Made by a program: the position numbers and the translations under genes. The notes below the pieces were generated by a model. It was not told where the DNA came from and ran no database searches. It worked only from the letters and a program-made list of their open reading frames with translations. 64,000 bases of DNA. Origin: Limonium bicolor (Eukaryota > Streptophyta > Magnoliopsida > Caryophyllales > Plumbaginaceae). Location of the stretch: contig CM041777.1 in assembly GCA_023374045.1 (NCBI GenBank), positions 459,104,251 to 459,168,250 of the forward strand. Direction: 5' to 3'. Below, piece by piece: positions 1 through 10,378 of the stretch (its first letter is position 1; each line of letters begins with the position of its first letter).

Positions 1-165
1 TGGGTCTCGCACTGATGAAGATGGTAGGTCTCGCACTGAAGGAAAAGATGGGTCTCGCACTGAATGAAGATGCTAGGTCTCGTACTGAATGAGGAAACTG
101 CAGGGACTCGCACTGTTTTGGGTCTCGAACTAAAAATGAGTTAGGAAGATAATGGTCTCGTGCAA
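1..165 (+). repeat. Irregular GGTCTCGCACTGA repeats
   Basis: About seven copies of a 13 bp word close to GGTCTCGCACTGA occur roughly every 24 bp, separated by purine-rich spacers such as ATGAAGATG. Later copies are degenerate (GGTCTCGTACTGA, GGTCTCGAACTA). The array is cut by the window start. No reading frame runs through it. Confidence 0.7.
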
Positions 166-3100
166 ATGATGAGAACTGATTACTGGAGTGCCAAACATGG
201 CAATGATGATAAGATGTATGCAATCAAGATATATGAAAGATACTCGTTCAAAACAGGAAACTGTTGGAAAAGGTGCCGAACTTGGCAATGCTTGAGAAAA
301 ACCCTGCTGAAAAAGGAAAGTGAAATGATCATTTCCTGACTAAAAATTTCAAATCTGCAATTAGCTTCTTGAAAAATGAACATGCTGTAGACACCAAAAA
401 TTCTCACCCCATAAAGCAAATTCCTCAATAAGAAACACGACAAGAGGGGTCGTCGCCTTTCTTCGTCAAAACGTATTGACGTGCGTGCCAAAATGAAACC
501 ATCATTTTATAATCTTTTTCAAAGCATTTCAGGAAAAAACACAATTCTTCGAAAATGAATTTCCACCGACAGTCCAGTTTCAAGGTCGTCCCTTTTTGTT
601 TATTCACTTATTTTACTATCTTATTTTGTTTTGTTTATATTCTATTTATTTATTTTATTTTTATTCATCTATACACCTTTTCTTATATTTTATTTTATTC
701 TACTATTAACATTGCTATTTTTATTATCATTTCAGTTCACTTCTATTTAGACACTTTTATTTTCATCTTACAAATCCAATCCACACTTAGTTAAACTCCG
801 GCCTAACCCAAGCCCTTAAACCCATTCCAGCCCCTAGTATTGGACCTACCAAGCCCAAACAACACGAAGCCCACAAAAAAAACCCTAGCTTAACAAGACA
901 GCCACCACCATCTCTTCAAGGGGGATCGATCGTTTTCTTCTCAAAAAGAACCGGATCCTCTCACGCTTTACTTCATCAGAGCTTTCCATTCCCTCGGCCG
1001 CTTCTTCATCGTTTTACCTTCACCCGCCTCTCTTTCGACCATAGCCATCTCCTTGGCCTCTTCATCGTAACCATTCAAATCCAACACCGAAGTTTCTCTT
1101 TTCTGAAAAAATACAATCAGAAGGCGTCTCCCTCTCCTCTTCATCCCTAATCGAGCTTACACCTCGGGCCTCCATTCCGGTCGAGCAAACTTGTTCTTCT
1201 TCACTCAGAGAAGGAAACCCTGGTAGCTTCTTGTTCTTCTGCCTTGAAACATTGTTGTCCTGACCGAGATTCCTCCCCACGGAGAAGGACCACCATCCTC
1301 TCTGATTTTTCCAATCGAAGCTCTCACCTACATTATCCTCACGATTTTCTTCCCGAAAACCGCAAAGTCACTTAATCAGCACCCGCCGTAGCTACCTCCT
1401 TCTTCATCGATCGATCGGATTCAATCCAGAAAACAAAAACGGCCGACTTCCCCATTCTCCTCTCCCTCAAGTTTTCGCCTCTGTTTCTCCATCGACCTTC
1501 AATCTCGGAGGCATTTTTCTTCCCTAATTTATAACGAAAGTAACTCTTGGCGTCGTTTATTTGAATACTGAAACCCACTGGGGTTGTGAATCCCTTGATC
1601 CTTGTCAAATCTCGAGTTACCCTTGTCAATGCTTCAGTGTTTCGCTCCGATTCTGATATATCTTGAAGGACTTCTGTTGGTCGATTGGGACAAAATCGAC
1701 CCCGTGGGTCTCAGAACTTCCAGGCTAATTCTGTGTTTCCATGCTTTGAATCTTCTCATCTTTCATGTACTGTTCTATAATGTGGTCTCTCTTTACCGGC
1801 GAGTTCGGGCTCTTGACCCTATACCTATTTGTGTTAGTTACGAGTTTGTGAACTAGTTTGATTTTTCTGTATTCCAGATTAGCGATCGATCTTACCGTGT
1901 ATATTTTTTGGGGTTCTAAAGATGCACGGTCTGTAGTGGTGTTTCTGGTTTGTTTGTGAAACCTGAATGCAAATGTGGATGCTCTGTGGGTATTTTCATT
2001 CTAGATAAAATGATTGTCTCTTTCGTTTCTGTTTGGCTTCGTTTGGCTCTGCCCAGGACGAACTCAAAGCCTCTGTTGAGTACTACGTGAATCAACTGGT
2101 GTTTCAGGAACCCCATTTCATCTGCTTTGTTTACACTCCACTCAATCACTTGTATGGACTGATCTGAGTTGTGTACATCCTTTTTGTGCAGGAAGATCTC
2201 TTTGCTCTTCTCTCGATTCAGGGCGTTTAAGCAATAGTTATTGCTCCTGTTATAATTGCTTTTACAGTCTCTCTGTGGTGTTTGCTTGAGGGTGCTTGAA
2301 ATCCGGGAACCTTGCCTCTGTCTAAATTATGACATTTTCGATTACCATGGTGGGTGATTCGACATGCTAAAGATGTTGGACTTGGATCTTATTTCCTGGC
2401 CGACATTTTGAGGTTCAGTTCTTTTGGTCTATTATTTGCATCATGGCCTTTGGTGGATTAGGGCCCATATGTCTCTCGGTTTTGGCTTGAACCTTTTACT
2501 GATATTGTTCTTTCGCTATTTATTGGCTTACTTGGATATGTTATTCATCCGTTCCCATGTTTTGGGCCGAGGTACTGTGTAACTTGTGCTGGGCTTTCAG
2601 GCTGGGATTAATTGACTTGGAAATAAAGGTGCTGGTGGGCCGTGGACTCCACACTACTCTTTGGGTTTGGAAAATCCCTTTTAAATTTCTTATGCTTAAG
2701 ATTTGACTATGTTTGATTGCTCCTTGCGCATTGATTGGTGGTTTGGCGGTTGGTTTGAAACTAGTATGTATTTGACCCTTTGCGCTTAGATATGAACATG
2801 AATAGAGTTATAGTTGCCCTATGCTATAATTGCTAAGATAAATCACTTGTTGGCTGGTTGGTCCTTATTAATTTTTACATCTTAGAGGGAAGTGATATAA
2901 ATCCTTCTAGGTATGATCCCACATGACTCACAACTTCACCCCTTTGATACTACACTTCAGTTTGAGTCATGATCTAAGGTGACGAATTAATTTGAGTAGC
3001 AACCCTAATGCATGATTTATTTTACAACATAGCATTTGTTGGCAGCTTGAAACTCTTTCTATGTTCTCGGTTGGGGTGTGGGAGATGATTAGATTGCCCC

Positions 3101-3700
3101 CTTTCTCCCATGAGAGGGGCCGTATGATCCCATTACACACACCCCAACCCTCTTACATTTCATTACTAATTAATCTTGTGTCTCTTTGTCTGTGTTCCAT
3201 GACATGTACGTATTGCTTGAGGTACGAGGAACCGTTTGGGGACTAAGGAGCTGGACTTTGGCTAGGACTATCGGAACTCTCCTTCAAACACAAAAAACGG
3301 TTGGTGTATCGGATCCCCTCAGCTCGAGTGAGGCGGCGTCGATGCGACCCCCCATAGCAGCTCTCTCTAATTCAACACCTTAATTCTTATCATGAGTTGT
3401 AATTTGTCTATTAGTTGTGCTACCTCTTATAGCCTTGGATTTCATTATTTTGTGTATTTGTTGATTTGATTATTTTTATTCGATCTATCTTTTGTACATA
3501 TTCTTTGAATGCTTGTTTATACACATCCGACTTTTTTTTTCATTGGATGTTTTATTTGTCAGTTTCATCTTATAAATTGATAGATTAGCTTAGCACAGGT
3601 GGCCATAGAATAGCCTTTAGGTTTGCCCACTTATTTATGGACATTTCAAGTCCAGTTTAGAAAAGCTTCTAGGTTTGGGGATGTTTCTCACTCAAACGGG
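166..3700 (+). other. Unassigned non-coding TE-like sequence
   Basis: No open frame here resembles a protein. Positions 600-790 are very T-rich. Positions 905-1,550 are pyrimidine-rich, like the leader or R region of a long LTR. The stretch 785-890 is full of GGCCCA/AGCCC words, a style that recurs in the Tat-like DNA at 4,300-4,390. Because 3,870-5,900 has Tat/Ogre-type non-coding features, I infer that this stretch may belong to the same plus-strand element, perhaps its LTR or untranslated region. No LTR end, primer site or target duplication was found, so the assignment is weak. Confidence 0.3.
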
Positions 3701-3871
3701 CCGTAGAGTCTGGTCGGTGGGAATGCCCCTCCTTTATAAAATTTTCCAAACAATCCATAATTATCAGAATAAAACTCACAATCAATGATTCGTTTCAACC
3801 AATAAAAATCCAACTCAAAACCCAAAATTCAATTCCAGACTCAGCCCAAAAATTCAATTTCAAATCAATTT

Positions 3872-4112
3872 CTCATTGAACACCCTTCAAATCATTTTCT
3901 TTCACGCTCTCTCATCAAACACACTCCAAAATCATTTTCTTTCACACTCTCTCATCAAACACACTCCAAAATCAATCTCTCTCATACTCACTCATCAAAC
4001 ACACTTCAAAATCAATCCCTCTCATACTCACTCATCAAACACACTTCAAAATCAATCCCTTTCATACTCACTCATCATACGCTCTCCAAAATCAATCCTC
4101 TCATACTCCAAA
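3872..4112 (+). repeat. Minisatellite, about 40 bp unit, six copies
   Basis: Tandem copies of a unit reading roughly TCAAACACACTTCAAAATCA followed by a T/C-rich TCCCTCTCATACTCACTCA tail. The first two copies have TTTTCTTTCAC in place of ATCCCTCTCATAC. The strand is almost without G. Tandem arrays of this kind are known in 3' non-coding regions of Tat/Ogre retrotransposons, which fits the neighbouring hairpin repeats. Confidence 0.8.
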
Positions 4113-4439
4113 ACCAGATATCCTTCATGAATTCTTCGAAATCAAAGCTCTTTGCACTCAACATTAAATACTCTTCATACACTCATTAGACACTTCACCT
4201 CACAAAGCATTTGAAATGCTTCCAAAGTTCTAAGATCAAACTTCAAACCCCTTCCAAACTCCAATTGTCTCATAGATTCAAATCATCTTCCAATCCCAAT
4301 TTCATAGGGTCCAACCCGGCCCAATTTCAAAGGTCCAATCCGGCCCACATTTCAAGGCCCAAATCGGCTCATTATCTCCATTCGATCCCGGTTTAGTTTC
4401 AAATCCAATTCAACTTCAATTCCAATTCAAATTCAATTT

Positions 4440-4548
4440 CAATCCAATTCAATCCAACTCCGATCCAGAATCAATTCGATTTCAATCCAATTCAATCCAA
4501 CTCCGATCCAGAATCAATTCGATTTCAATCCAATTCAATTCAAAATTC
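4440..4548 (+). repeat. Minisatellite, 43 bp unit
   Basis: Two exact 43 bp copies (4,440-4,482 and 4,483-4,525) beginning CAATCCAATTCAATCC and containing CTCCGATCCAGAATC, followed by the start of a third. The flanks consist of looser CAATTCAA words, so the array grew out of simple sequence. Confidence 0.85.
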
Positions 4549-4663
4549 TTTTCATTCCCAATTCAATTCAACTTCATTTCAATCCCGAATATTTCTAAAC
4601 ATCATAAATCTCAAATTCCGGAAAACTTCAATCTCCTTGAAGTCAAGCATCTCGAATCTCTAA

Positions 4664-4885
4664 CCGTCTCAACAGCTCAACAGACTCGACCATCTCAGCA
4701 GCTCAACAGACTCGACCGTCTCAATAGCTCAGCAGACTCGAACGTCTCAGCAGCTCAACAGACTCGACCGTCTCAGCAGCTCAACAGACTCGACCGTCTC
4801 TGCAGCTCAACAGACTCTACCATCTTAACAGCTCAACAGACTCGAATGTCTTCGTAGTTCAACAGATTCGAACATCTCAATAGAC
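4664..4885 (+). repeat. Minisatellite, 26 bp unit, about nine copies
   Basis: Copies of a 26 bp unit, core AGCTCAACAGACTCGACC then a variable GTCTCAGC/ATCTCAGC. Copies differ mainly by single substitutions (GACCGT, GAACGT, GAATGT), and the last ones degrade. It is the third independent tandem array within 1 kb, a hallmark of fast-evolving 3' regions of Tat/Ogre elements. Confidence 0.85.
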
Positions 4886-5164
4886 TCATCAAATTCAAAC
4901 ACCTCGAAAACCCTCAGCTCCTCAAAAAGCCGAACCCCTTGAAATTTGGTAATCCTTTCAAGCCCCTGTCACAGAACCCGAGCGTGTCACAGGCGTCATC
5001 ATTTTAGGATTTCGAATATCCCACAGAGTCGAGCACCTCAAACTCCAAAACAAACTCGACAATCCATCAAGCCCCACGAAATGGCCACAAAACCCATTGA
5101 CCCCTCAAAGACCCAAAAGGTCAAAATCTAATTCCTTCAAAAACCCCAAAACTCCAAATCCCCA

Positions 5165-5244
5165 AAGGCACTGAACTACGTAAGGTCTGATCTCAACAGG
5201 GAGTTGAGTACGTAGGCAACTCACACAGCGTGCGACCCCCATCA
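5165..5244 (+). repeat. Hairpin-forming repeat, copy 1
   Basis: A roughly 75 bp repeat whose core folds back on itself. CTACGTA (5,176-5,182) pairs with TACGTAG (5,209-5,215), and CTCAAC (5,192-5,197) pairs with GTTGAG (5,203-5,208) around an AGGGA loop. It is followed by GGCAACTCACACAGCGTGCGACCCC. The ACTACGTA...TACGTAGGCA pattern is, as I recall, common in Tat/Ogre non-coding DNA. Confidence 0.7.
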
Positions 5245-5331
5245 ATCAAAATACCCTTTTGCACTCGACTATCTCCCCTCCAAACAACAACTTCTAACCC
5301 TCGATCACCTCAAAAATCCCAGCCATCCTAA

Positions 5332-5410
5332 AGGTCCCTGAACTACGTAAGGTATGATCTCGACAGGGAGTTGAGTACGTAGGCATCCCACACAAGGTGC
5401 GACCCCATTT
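5332..5410 (+). repeat. Hairpin-forming repeat, copy 2
   Basis: Second copy, 167 bp downstream. CTACGTA (5,343-5,349) pairs with TACGTAG (5,376-5,382), and CTCGAC (5,359-5,364) pairs with GTTGAG (5,370-5,375). The single change in the inner stem (A to G) turns an A-U pair into G-U in RNA, so pairing survives. Confidence 0.7.
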
Positions 5411-5990
5411 CAATCCAAAAAACCCCTTTCCCAACTCTAAGGCGGTATTCATGTCTGTCAAACATTCAAATCACCCTGACTCCCACAAACCCTCGACTTC
5501 TTCAACTCTCAAAATCAGACTCCAAATCTTTCATTCTATACTCATTCGAATTCATCAATGCCCCTTCTTGGCACTAGCTTGGCAGAAAAGCTGCCTCATC
5601 CGCTCTTTCATCCTAACCCTATCCTTGGCTCTTAAAATGAATCTCCTTAATAGGGTTTTGAAAGAAGACAATCCCGACAATGGAGACCGAGGTTTCCTCG
5701 GGCACCAATCCGAAGTCGTGGTCATTGCCACTTCTAAGGGGTGTAAACCCAGTGCGAACCCACACAGAATCTCTGGTATGATCAGATAAGCCCATCCATA
5801 GGCAACAAATCATCAGAGTCAATTAACGGTTCTTAGAACCCTTCTCTTCCCTTCCTAGCTCCTTAGGTCAAACTAGGTGGCGACTCTAGTCAATTTCCGC
5901 CCTTAGGGCATAAGTCTGCGTGGAGCCCATCGAGAGCGGGTGTAGTGCACACTTGCACTCCCCTCTATGCTTTCTGGGAAAGACGGACGA
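5411..5990 (+). other. Tat/Ogre-like non-coding end region
   Basis: The words AACTAGGTGGCGACTC (GGTGGCGACTC at 5,876-5,886) and CATCGAGAGCGGG follow. The same AATTAGGTGGCGACTC word lies near the 3' ends of the Tat LTRs at 18,985-19,000 and 61,395-61,410, which links this stretch to a related but different family. A frame of 130 codons across 5,397-5,789 has no recognisable domain and I do not treat it as a gene. No primer site follows. Confidence 0.4.
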
Positions 5991-6370
5991 TTTAGTAGGT
6001 ATTTGAGGGATGCCAGAATAACAGGTTTTCACCCTCTACAGAATGGCATTTTAGGATCTCGGCTTTTCAGTCAAGAACCATATTTAGATAGACCCCCCTT
6101 CATACCGAAAAATCACCCTCCACACATGCCATTGGTGGAAGTGTGTGGTGTTTGTTGTGGTGCTGAAGGCTTTGCCGGGTTCACGATTGTGACAGACCTG
6201 GGATTGGGTTTGTGATTTGGATGGAGGTCAGGGTTATGACGGGCCTGATGTTTTTATGGAGGTAAGGCCAATGACGGGTTTGAGAGTGTGTGTGTGGTGG
6301 TAAGGGCTTATGTGTGCCTATGGTGGGATGGTGGTGCTCGAGCTTTGGGTTTTAATTGGTGCTGACATGG

Positions 6371-6402
6371 CAATTGTTGGAACCAACAATTGCCCCAGTA
6401 TT
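6371..6402. other. Perfect inverted repeat followed by TGCCCCAGTATT
   Basis: CAATTGTTGG (6,371-6,380), a 2 bp spacer, then its exact complement CCAACAATTG (6,383-6,392), overlapping TGCCCCAGTATT at 6,391-6,402. It could be a hairpin in RNA from either strand. Confidence 0.75.
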
Positions 6403-6436
6403 TTTTCCTTAGGACAATCTGATCTAGAGTTCATGG

Positions 6437-6470
6437 CAATCGATCAGGACGATCGATTGCCCCCAGTATT
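6437..6470. other. Second inverted repeat followed by CCCCCAGTATT
   Basis: CAATCGATC (6,437-6,445), a 5 bp loop, then GATCGATTG (6,451-6,459), followed at once by CCCCCAGTATT. The stem sequence differs from the one 66 bp upstream but the downstream word is the same. A third GATTGCCCCAGTATT at 7,542-7,556 has no obvious stem. Confidence 0.7.
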
Positions 6471-6798
6471 TTCTTTGATAAACATGCGAACAAGTCTCAC
6501 CCTCACAGGGTCGAGGCTTAGGCTTTGATGTGGTGCTCCTAACCTACACTCGATGTGGTCAGTGTTTGCACTCATTTCTCGCTCATGGTCATAACTTCTA
6601 AACCATTGAATTCGATATTGATGGATTTACGCATTTGATCTGTTACTTTCACGTGATTGGACACACAACTATCAAGTCGGAAGTCTTTAAAGCTTATAAC
6701 GTGTCCATAGGGTGTGATGAAAGACGACGGGATCATGGAGGGATATTTGAGGTATGTGGAGCTTAAATGGGTGACCAAAGCTGCAACTTGCGTTTCTC

Positions 6799-7164
6799 TC
6801 AGATCATCTTCCTTGTCTTGAAGTCGTCTAATTGCTTCATGTTGACGTTGTTTTGAGCTTCTAGACCTGGACTTTTGGAGTTGTCCTTTACACCATTTCT
6901 TTTTTTTGTCATTTGGACTTCTTGAGGCACTTCGGGTTCGCCTTTTTGTTTTATCCTTTCTTGACTTTGCCTTTGGGGTTCTTGTGTTCCCGGTTTTGGG
7001 CTTCGAGAGTTGTTTTGATGTGAGCTCTTTGATCTTGTGTCACTCTGGGACCATTTACGGATCACTTCGTCATGCTGATAGCGGCATTGCTTCTTCGGAC
7101 TGATGATAATGTTATCCGAGAGTCGGGCCTGCTTCCTTTGGTCACGGGGTCGGGCATTCATCAT
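6799..7164 (-). CDS. Hypothetical basic, low-complexity frame
   Basis: A 121-codon frame rich in Lys, Arg, Gln, Ser and Asn, with no hydrophobic segment and no domain I recognise. It lies in Tat-A orientation roughly 800 bp after the broken gag. It might be a remnant of an element-specific reading frame or simply a chance frame in A/G-rich DNA. There is no support for expression. Confidence 0.15.
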   Translation of the reverse strand: MMNARPRDQRKQARLSDNIIISPKKQCRYQHDEVIRKWSQSDTRSKSSHQNNSRSPKPGTQEPQRQSQERIKQKGEPEVPQEVQMTKKRNGVKDNSKSPGLEAQNNVNMKQLDDFKTRKMI

Positions 7165-7937
7165 TGGCTGGGTTATTTTGTGGTGTTCATATTATCGAAA
7201 AGGGATATATGAAAGGCTCAGCGGGGGTGCCTAGGGTTTAATGTCAGGGTTCACAAGTTTTTTGGCTATGTGGTGCTTGTACCTAGGTGCTTCGTCATTC
7301 CTGATAGTTGTGTATCCGCTCTTTGTTACTTTTCGCAGATCTAAGAGTAAATTTACAAATTATCTCCTCGGTCAGAGTTATGCCATTTATCTCACCTTTG
7401 AATGTGGTCTTACCAGAGTCGTGTAAAAATGACACGCTCGTTCACTCATGGTTTTCCCACTCAAGACACTCTCGTGAGATTTTCACATGGAAACTCATTC
7501 GCACATTTAAACAAAAGATAAAAGCGACGAACTTAAACTTAGATTGCCCCAGTATTGATTTGGGGTTTGTGACAACAATTCGATAGATGTGGACTTTGAA
7601 CCTCTTTGTGGGTGGTGTTTGGATATATAGGGTGAGTTGTGGTGTTTGGTTAGGCATGTTCAATTTTTAGAAACAAGAGACAAGCCGTTCCATTGCATAG
7701 TCAGAAAATGATTGCTTCGTGATCCTTTTCCTTAAAAAACTATTTGTTTTCCTTCTTTTTTCGATGAATGAAAAATGGTTTGTACAGGAGTTGTGAAAAT
7801 GGAACTATGATTTATTTATGAATCATGAAAGAAACGTAAAGATTACAATCAGAGGTGACTGAAAACTAACTAATAAGCTACTAGGAAAATTTGAAGATGC
7901 AGAAAACGATCTGCACACTTAGAAAAATTGGACTCCT

Positions 7938-9130
7938 TGCTCGAGGAGATCTTAAATCTTGTGCTTCAATGCTCGGAAATTGTCAGCATAATGGCCAGGC
8001 AACTGATGGTAGTGGCAGAATTGATTAAGATGCCTCCCCAAATGAGTGGTTCCTGGCCGAGGGGCCAGGGGCTATAGCAGGTTTTCTTCTGAAGCTCTTC
8101 AAACGCCTGACTTGGTGCTCGGCCAATGTTGGTGAATTCCCTTTGCGATGAGTCTCGGCGTGGTAAGGGTACTGTCCTAAGGTTTTGATGCGGAGATCTA
8201 GGTCGTTGAACCATATTACTTCTGGGAAACTGCTTTGAGCGCAAGCTACTGTCTGAAGATAAGCCTTTTCTGGTCCTGGCTTAGATAATTTGGAGCCACT
8301 GCCGGAGTTCTTGAGCACTCGAGCTCCAAACCTTCCTTATGAATCCTTTCCTCTAGAATACCGATTGTCCCATCAACATGTCCAAACTCGGAAAGTACAT
8401 AAATTTTAGCTCATGGTTGTGTTGTTTCGCATGTCTCAATTATCATGCGGATTTGCTCCTGCTCGTCCATTCTGGTAGGCATGGCTGCAGCCTTCTCCTC
8501 CAACGCTTGATGAAACAGACATGGACCCATCTTTCTATCGAGTGCCTGCCAGATCGATTCTGGTGACCTCGAGGTTCTTAGCATACTCGAAATGATTTAG
8601 GAAAGCCTCGCAAACCTCGTAGGTTTGGTATTCATCTTCTGAGTAAGATACCAAAGCTGAGGAGTCTCGTCTAGTTAGCGTGTGAAAACTTTGGCTTTTT
8701 GCATATCGTTGAGCCCAAGATGGACATTTCTCGGTCGAACATAGCCAAGTGAATCTGTGGATCGAGGAACCCTTGTACAAAGCGAGTGCAGCAGCTTAGC
8801 TTTAGGGGAAGATCAACTTCGGGATACGACGTCGTGGAGAAATAATCGAAGCCAGCTGGTTTGTTGGTTTTCTTTCTCTTATGCGCTCAAACGCTTTTCA
8901 AAACACTTTTGACCTCTACAGCTAGCTGGTTGTCAGGAACACACTTCCCCATACGTGTGTGAGGATTGGGCCCTAACAGAGTCAATCTGATGTAACTACG
9001 ATTAAGATTTTCATCCAAGCTTTTCCAGAGTGTGCTGATTTGTCTCCTGGAGATTAGCCTTACTCCTCAGTTCCTCGACTGGACTCCAAGACCTTGTACC
9101 CTTGCAGCACAGCGGCCAACTGGGCTCGGG
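7938..9130 (-). pseudogene. gag: Tat-lineage gag, broken (Tat-A)
   Basis: Capsid/nucleocapsid precursor of a Tat-type retrotransposon, which would form the particle that packages element RNA. Minus-strand frames match the gags at 55,530 and 62,512 piece by piece: PAGFDYFS near 8,860, MFDREMSIL near 8,730, NHFEYAKNLEVTR near 8,590, and a C-terminal ALKHKI near 7,950. Several frameshifts and stops (for example TAG after GTR near 8,530 and TAA after HKI) break it. At 8,755-8,757 it keeps CAG (Gln) where both other copies have TAG. No pol follows. Family assignment is good; the start is not clear because the N-terminal part is decayed. Confidence 0.7.
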
Positions 9131-10356
9131 TTGATCGGATTTCCTCCTTCTGCCATATCTGGATTAGGGCTTGCCTGTTTCCAAGAAGTCCATTATTAGT
9201 TAACAAGAGAGAAGGAAGTTGGGTTGAAAGACCTAAGGTGATAATGACACTTCACAAGGTAGATCAAAACAGGCTTAGGCTGAAAGCAAGTGGGCCAAGA
9301 TACCAGAAAATGAGGTGCTTGGGCTGAAGTATCTCTCAGGCTATGAACAGGAATTTGGACTGAAATGTAAACAGATGGCTTGATTGGGCCTGAGAGGTGA
9401 CACCTAGATCTAGGGTTTGGGCCAGGGCCCGAATAAGAAGTCTGCTAGATTAGAATGAGCCTTGGGCCGGAATGTTATTGGGCCTAGAGCAAAGCACATG
9501 GGGTGGAGTGGTCCCTAAATCACAAATGAGCCTAACTTTCTTGAGCCAGAGTAGATGGTTGCTAAACCGAAAAAGATTTTATTTTCAGGCCTTGTGAGTT
9601 TTTCAAGTTCTGTGGATTTTCTTTTTTGGGCCTAGAACTAATTGGATAATTCAAATTGGGCCAGAAGAGAAATCACTAAGTCTAAGCTTTGGGCTGAAGC
9701 CCGAACGACTCACATATTAAACCAAACAGGACCTCTGGGCCGCAAAACAAGTAGAGCGCCAATTCGGGTTGGGCTAGGTTAATGTAGGAGAAGTTCCTAT
9801 CAACTCTAGGCTAGGTAATGGACCGATCATACAAGCAAACAGGGCTCACACAAATTCAACATGTCCTCACTAGATGTTTAAATTCAACCGGGTATGGATC
9901 GATCCGGAGAGGTGCTTGGGGCTTGGGCCCAGGTCACCACAAAGGAATAGGGCTTGCACGCTATTCTCTTTGGGCTTCCCCACTTTTTTCACATCACCTG
10001 AAGGTGTGCGTCTACGGCCGGGTCTTTGACTGACCAAACAATGGGCTTGGTAAGGACACTGCCAGGAAAACGCTTGGGGCTAAGGCCCAGGTATTAAGGG
10101 GATGTGGTTAGACGACATCCTCCTCTTTTTCCCCGCTTATTCACATCACCTAAAAGGTGTGAGTCCCTGACAGGGGACCCTAGATGGGTCCCGGGGTGAA
10201 ACTGGTTTGTGTGGGCCCTCGCTCTCATATGATGCAGGGGTGCAAAAATTTAAAGTGCGCACGAAAGTAAACAAACAAAGTAATAAAGCCATAAATAAAC
10301 AATTTTTCGAGTTAAGCCCTCTTTCTTAAAATTAAACAGGTTAAAGTTAAGAATTC
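9131..10356 (-). other. Tat-A 5' leader
   Basis: Non-coding leader between primer site and gag. It is collinear with the leader at 61,573-62,511 of unit 2. It contains two copies of an AGGTGATGTGAA word about 150 bp apart (complements at 9,990-10,005 and 10,139-10,155), each next to a short hairpin (CACCT/AGGTG), plus many GGGCC words. It may hold packaging or dimerisation signals, but that is inference. Confidence 0.6.
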
Positions 10357-10375
10357 GTCCCCAGCAGAGTCGCCA
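10357..10375 (-). other. Primer binding site (tRNA-Arg type), Tat-A
   Basis: The minus strand reads TGGCGACTCTGCTGGGGAC, three bases after the LTR end. It is complementary to a tRNA 3' end with CCA. This site is usually assigned to tRNA-Arg in Tat/Ogre elements. Confidence 0.85.
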
Positions 10376-10378
10376 GTC

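Larger units (their letters stand above)
5991..7937 (-). other. Non-coding region downstream of Tat-A gag
   Basis: In the orientation of Tat-A this lies after gag. I find no protease, reverse transcriptase, RNase H or integrase in any frame, so the element seems to be gag-only as far as this window shows. The region has two perfect or near-perfect inverted repeats and three GCCCC(C)AGTATT words (separate entries), and one short basic frame. Where Tat-A ends and the plus-strand DNA on the left begins cannot be seen. Confidence 0.4.

Noticed and set aside
1..165. CRISPR-like spaced repeats
   Set aside because: Repeat copies are degenerate, spacers short and similar, and the surrounding DNA is plant transposon sequence.
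180..794. Frames of 60-103 codons near the left edge as small genes
   Set aside because: T-rich or A-rich low-complexity translations without domain, start context or conservation evidence.
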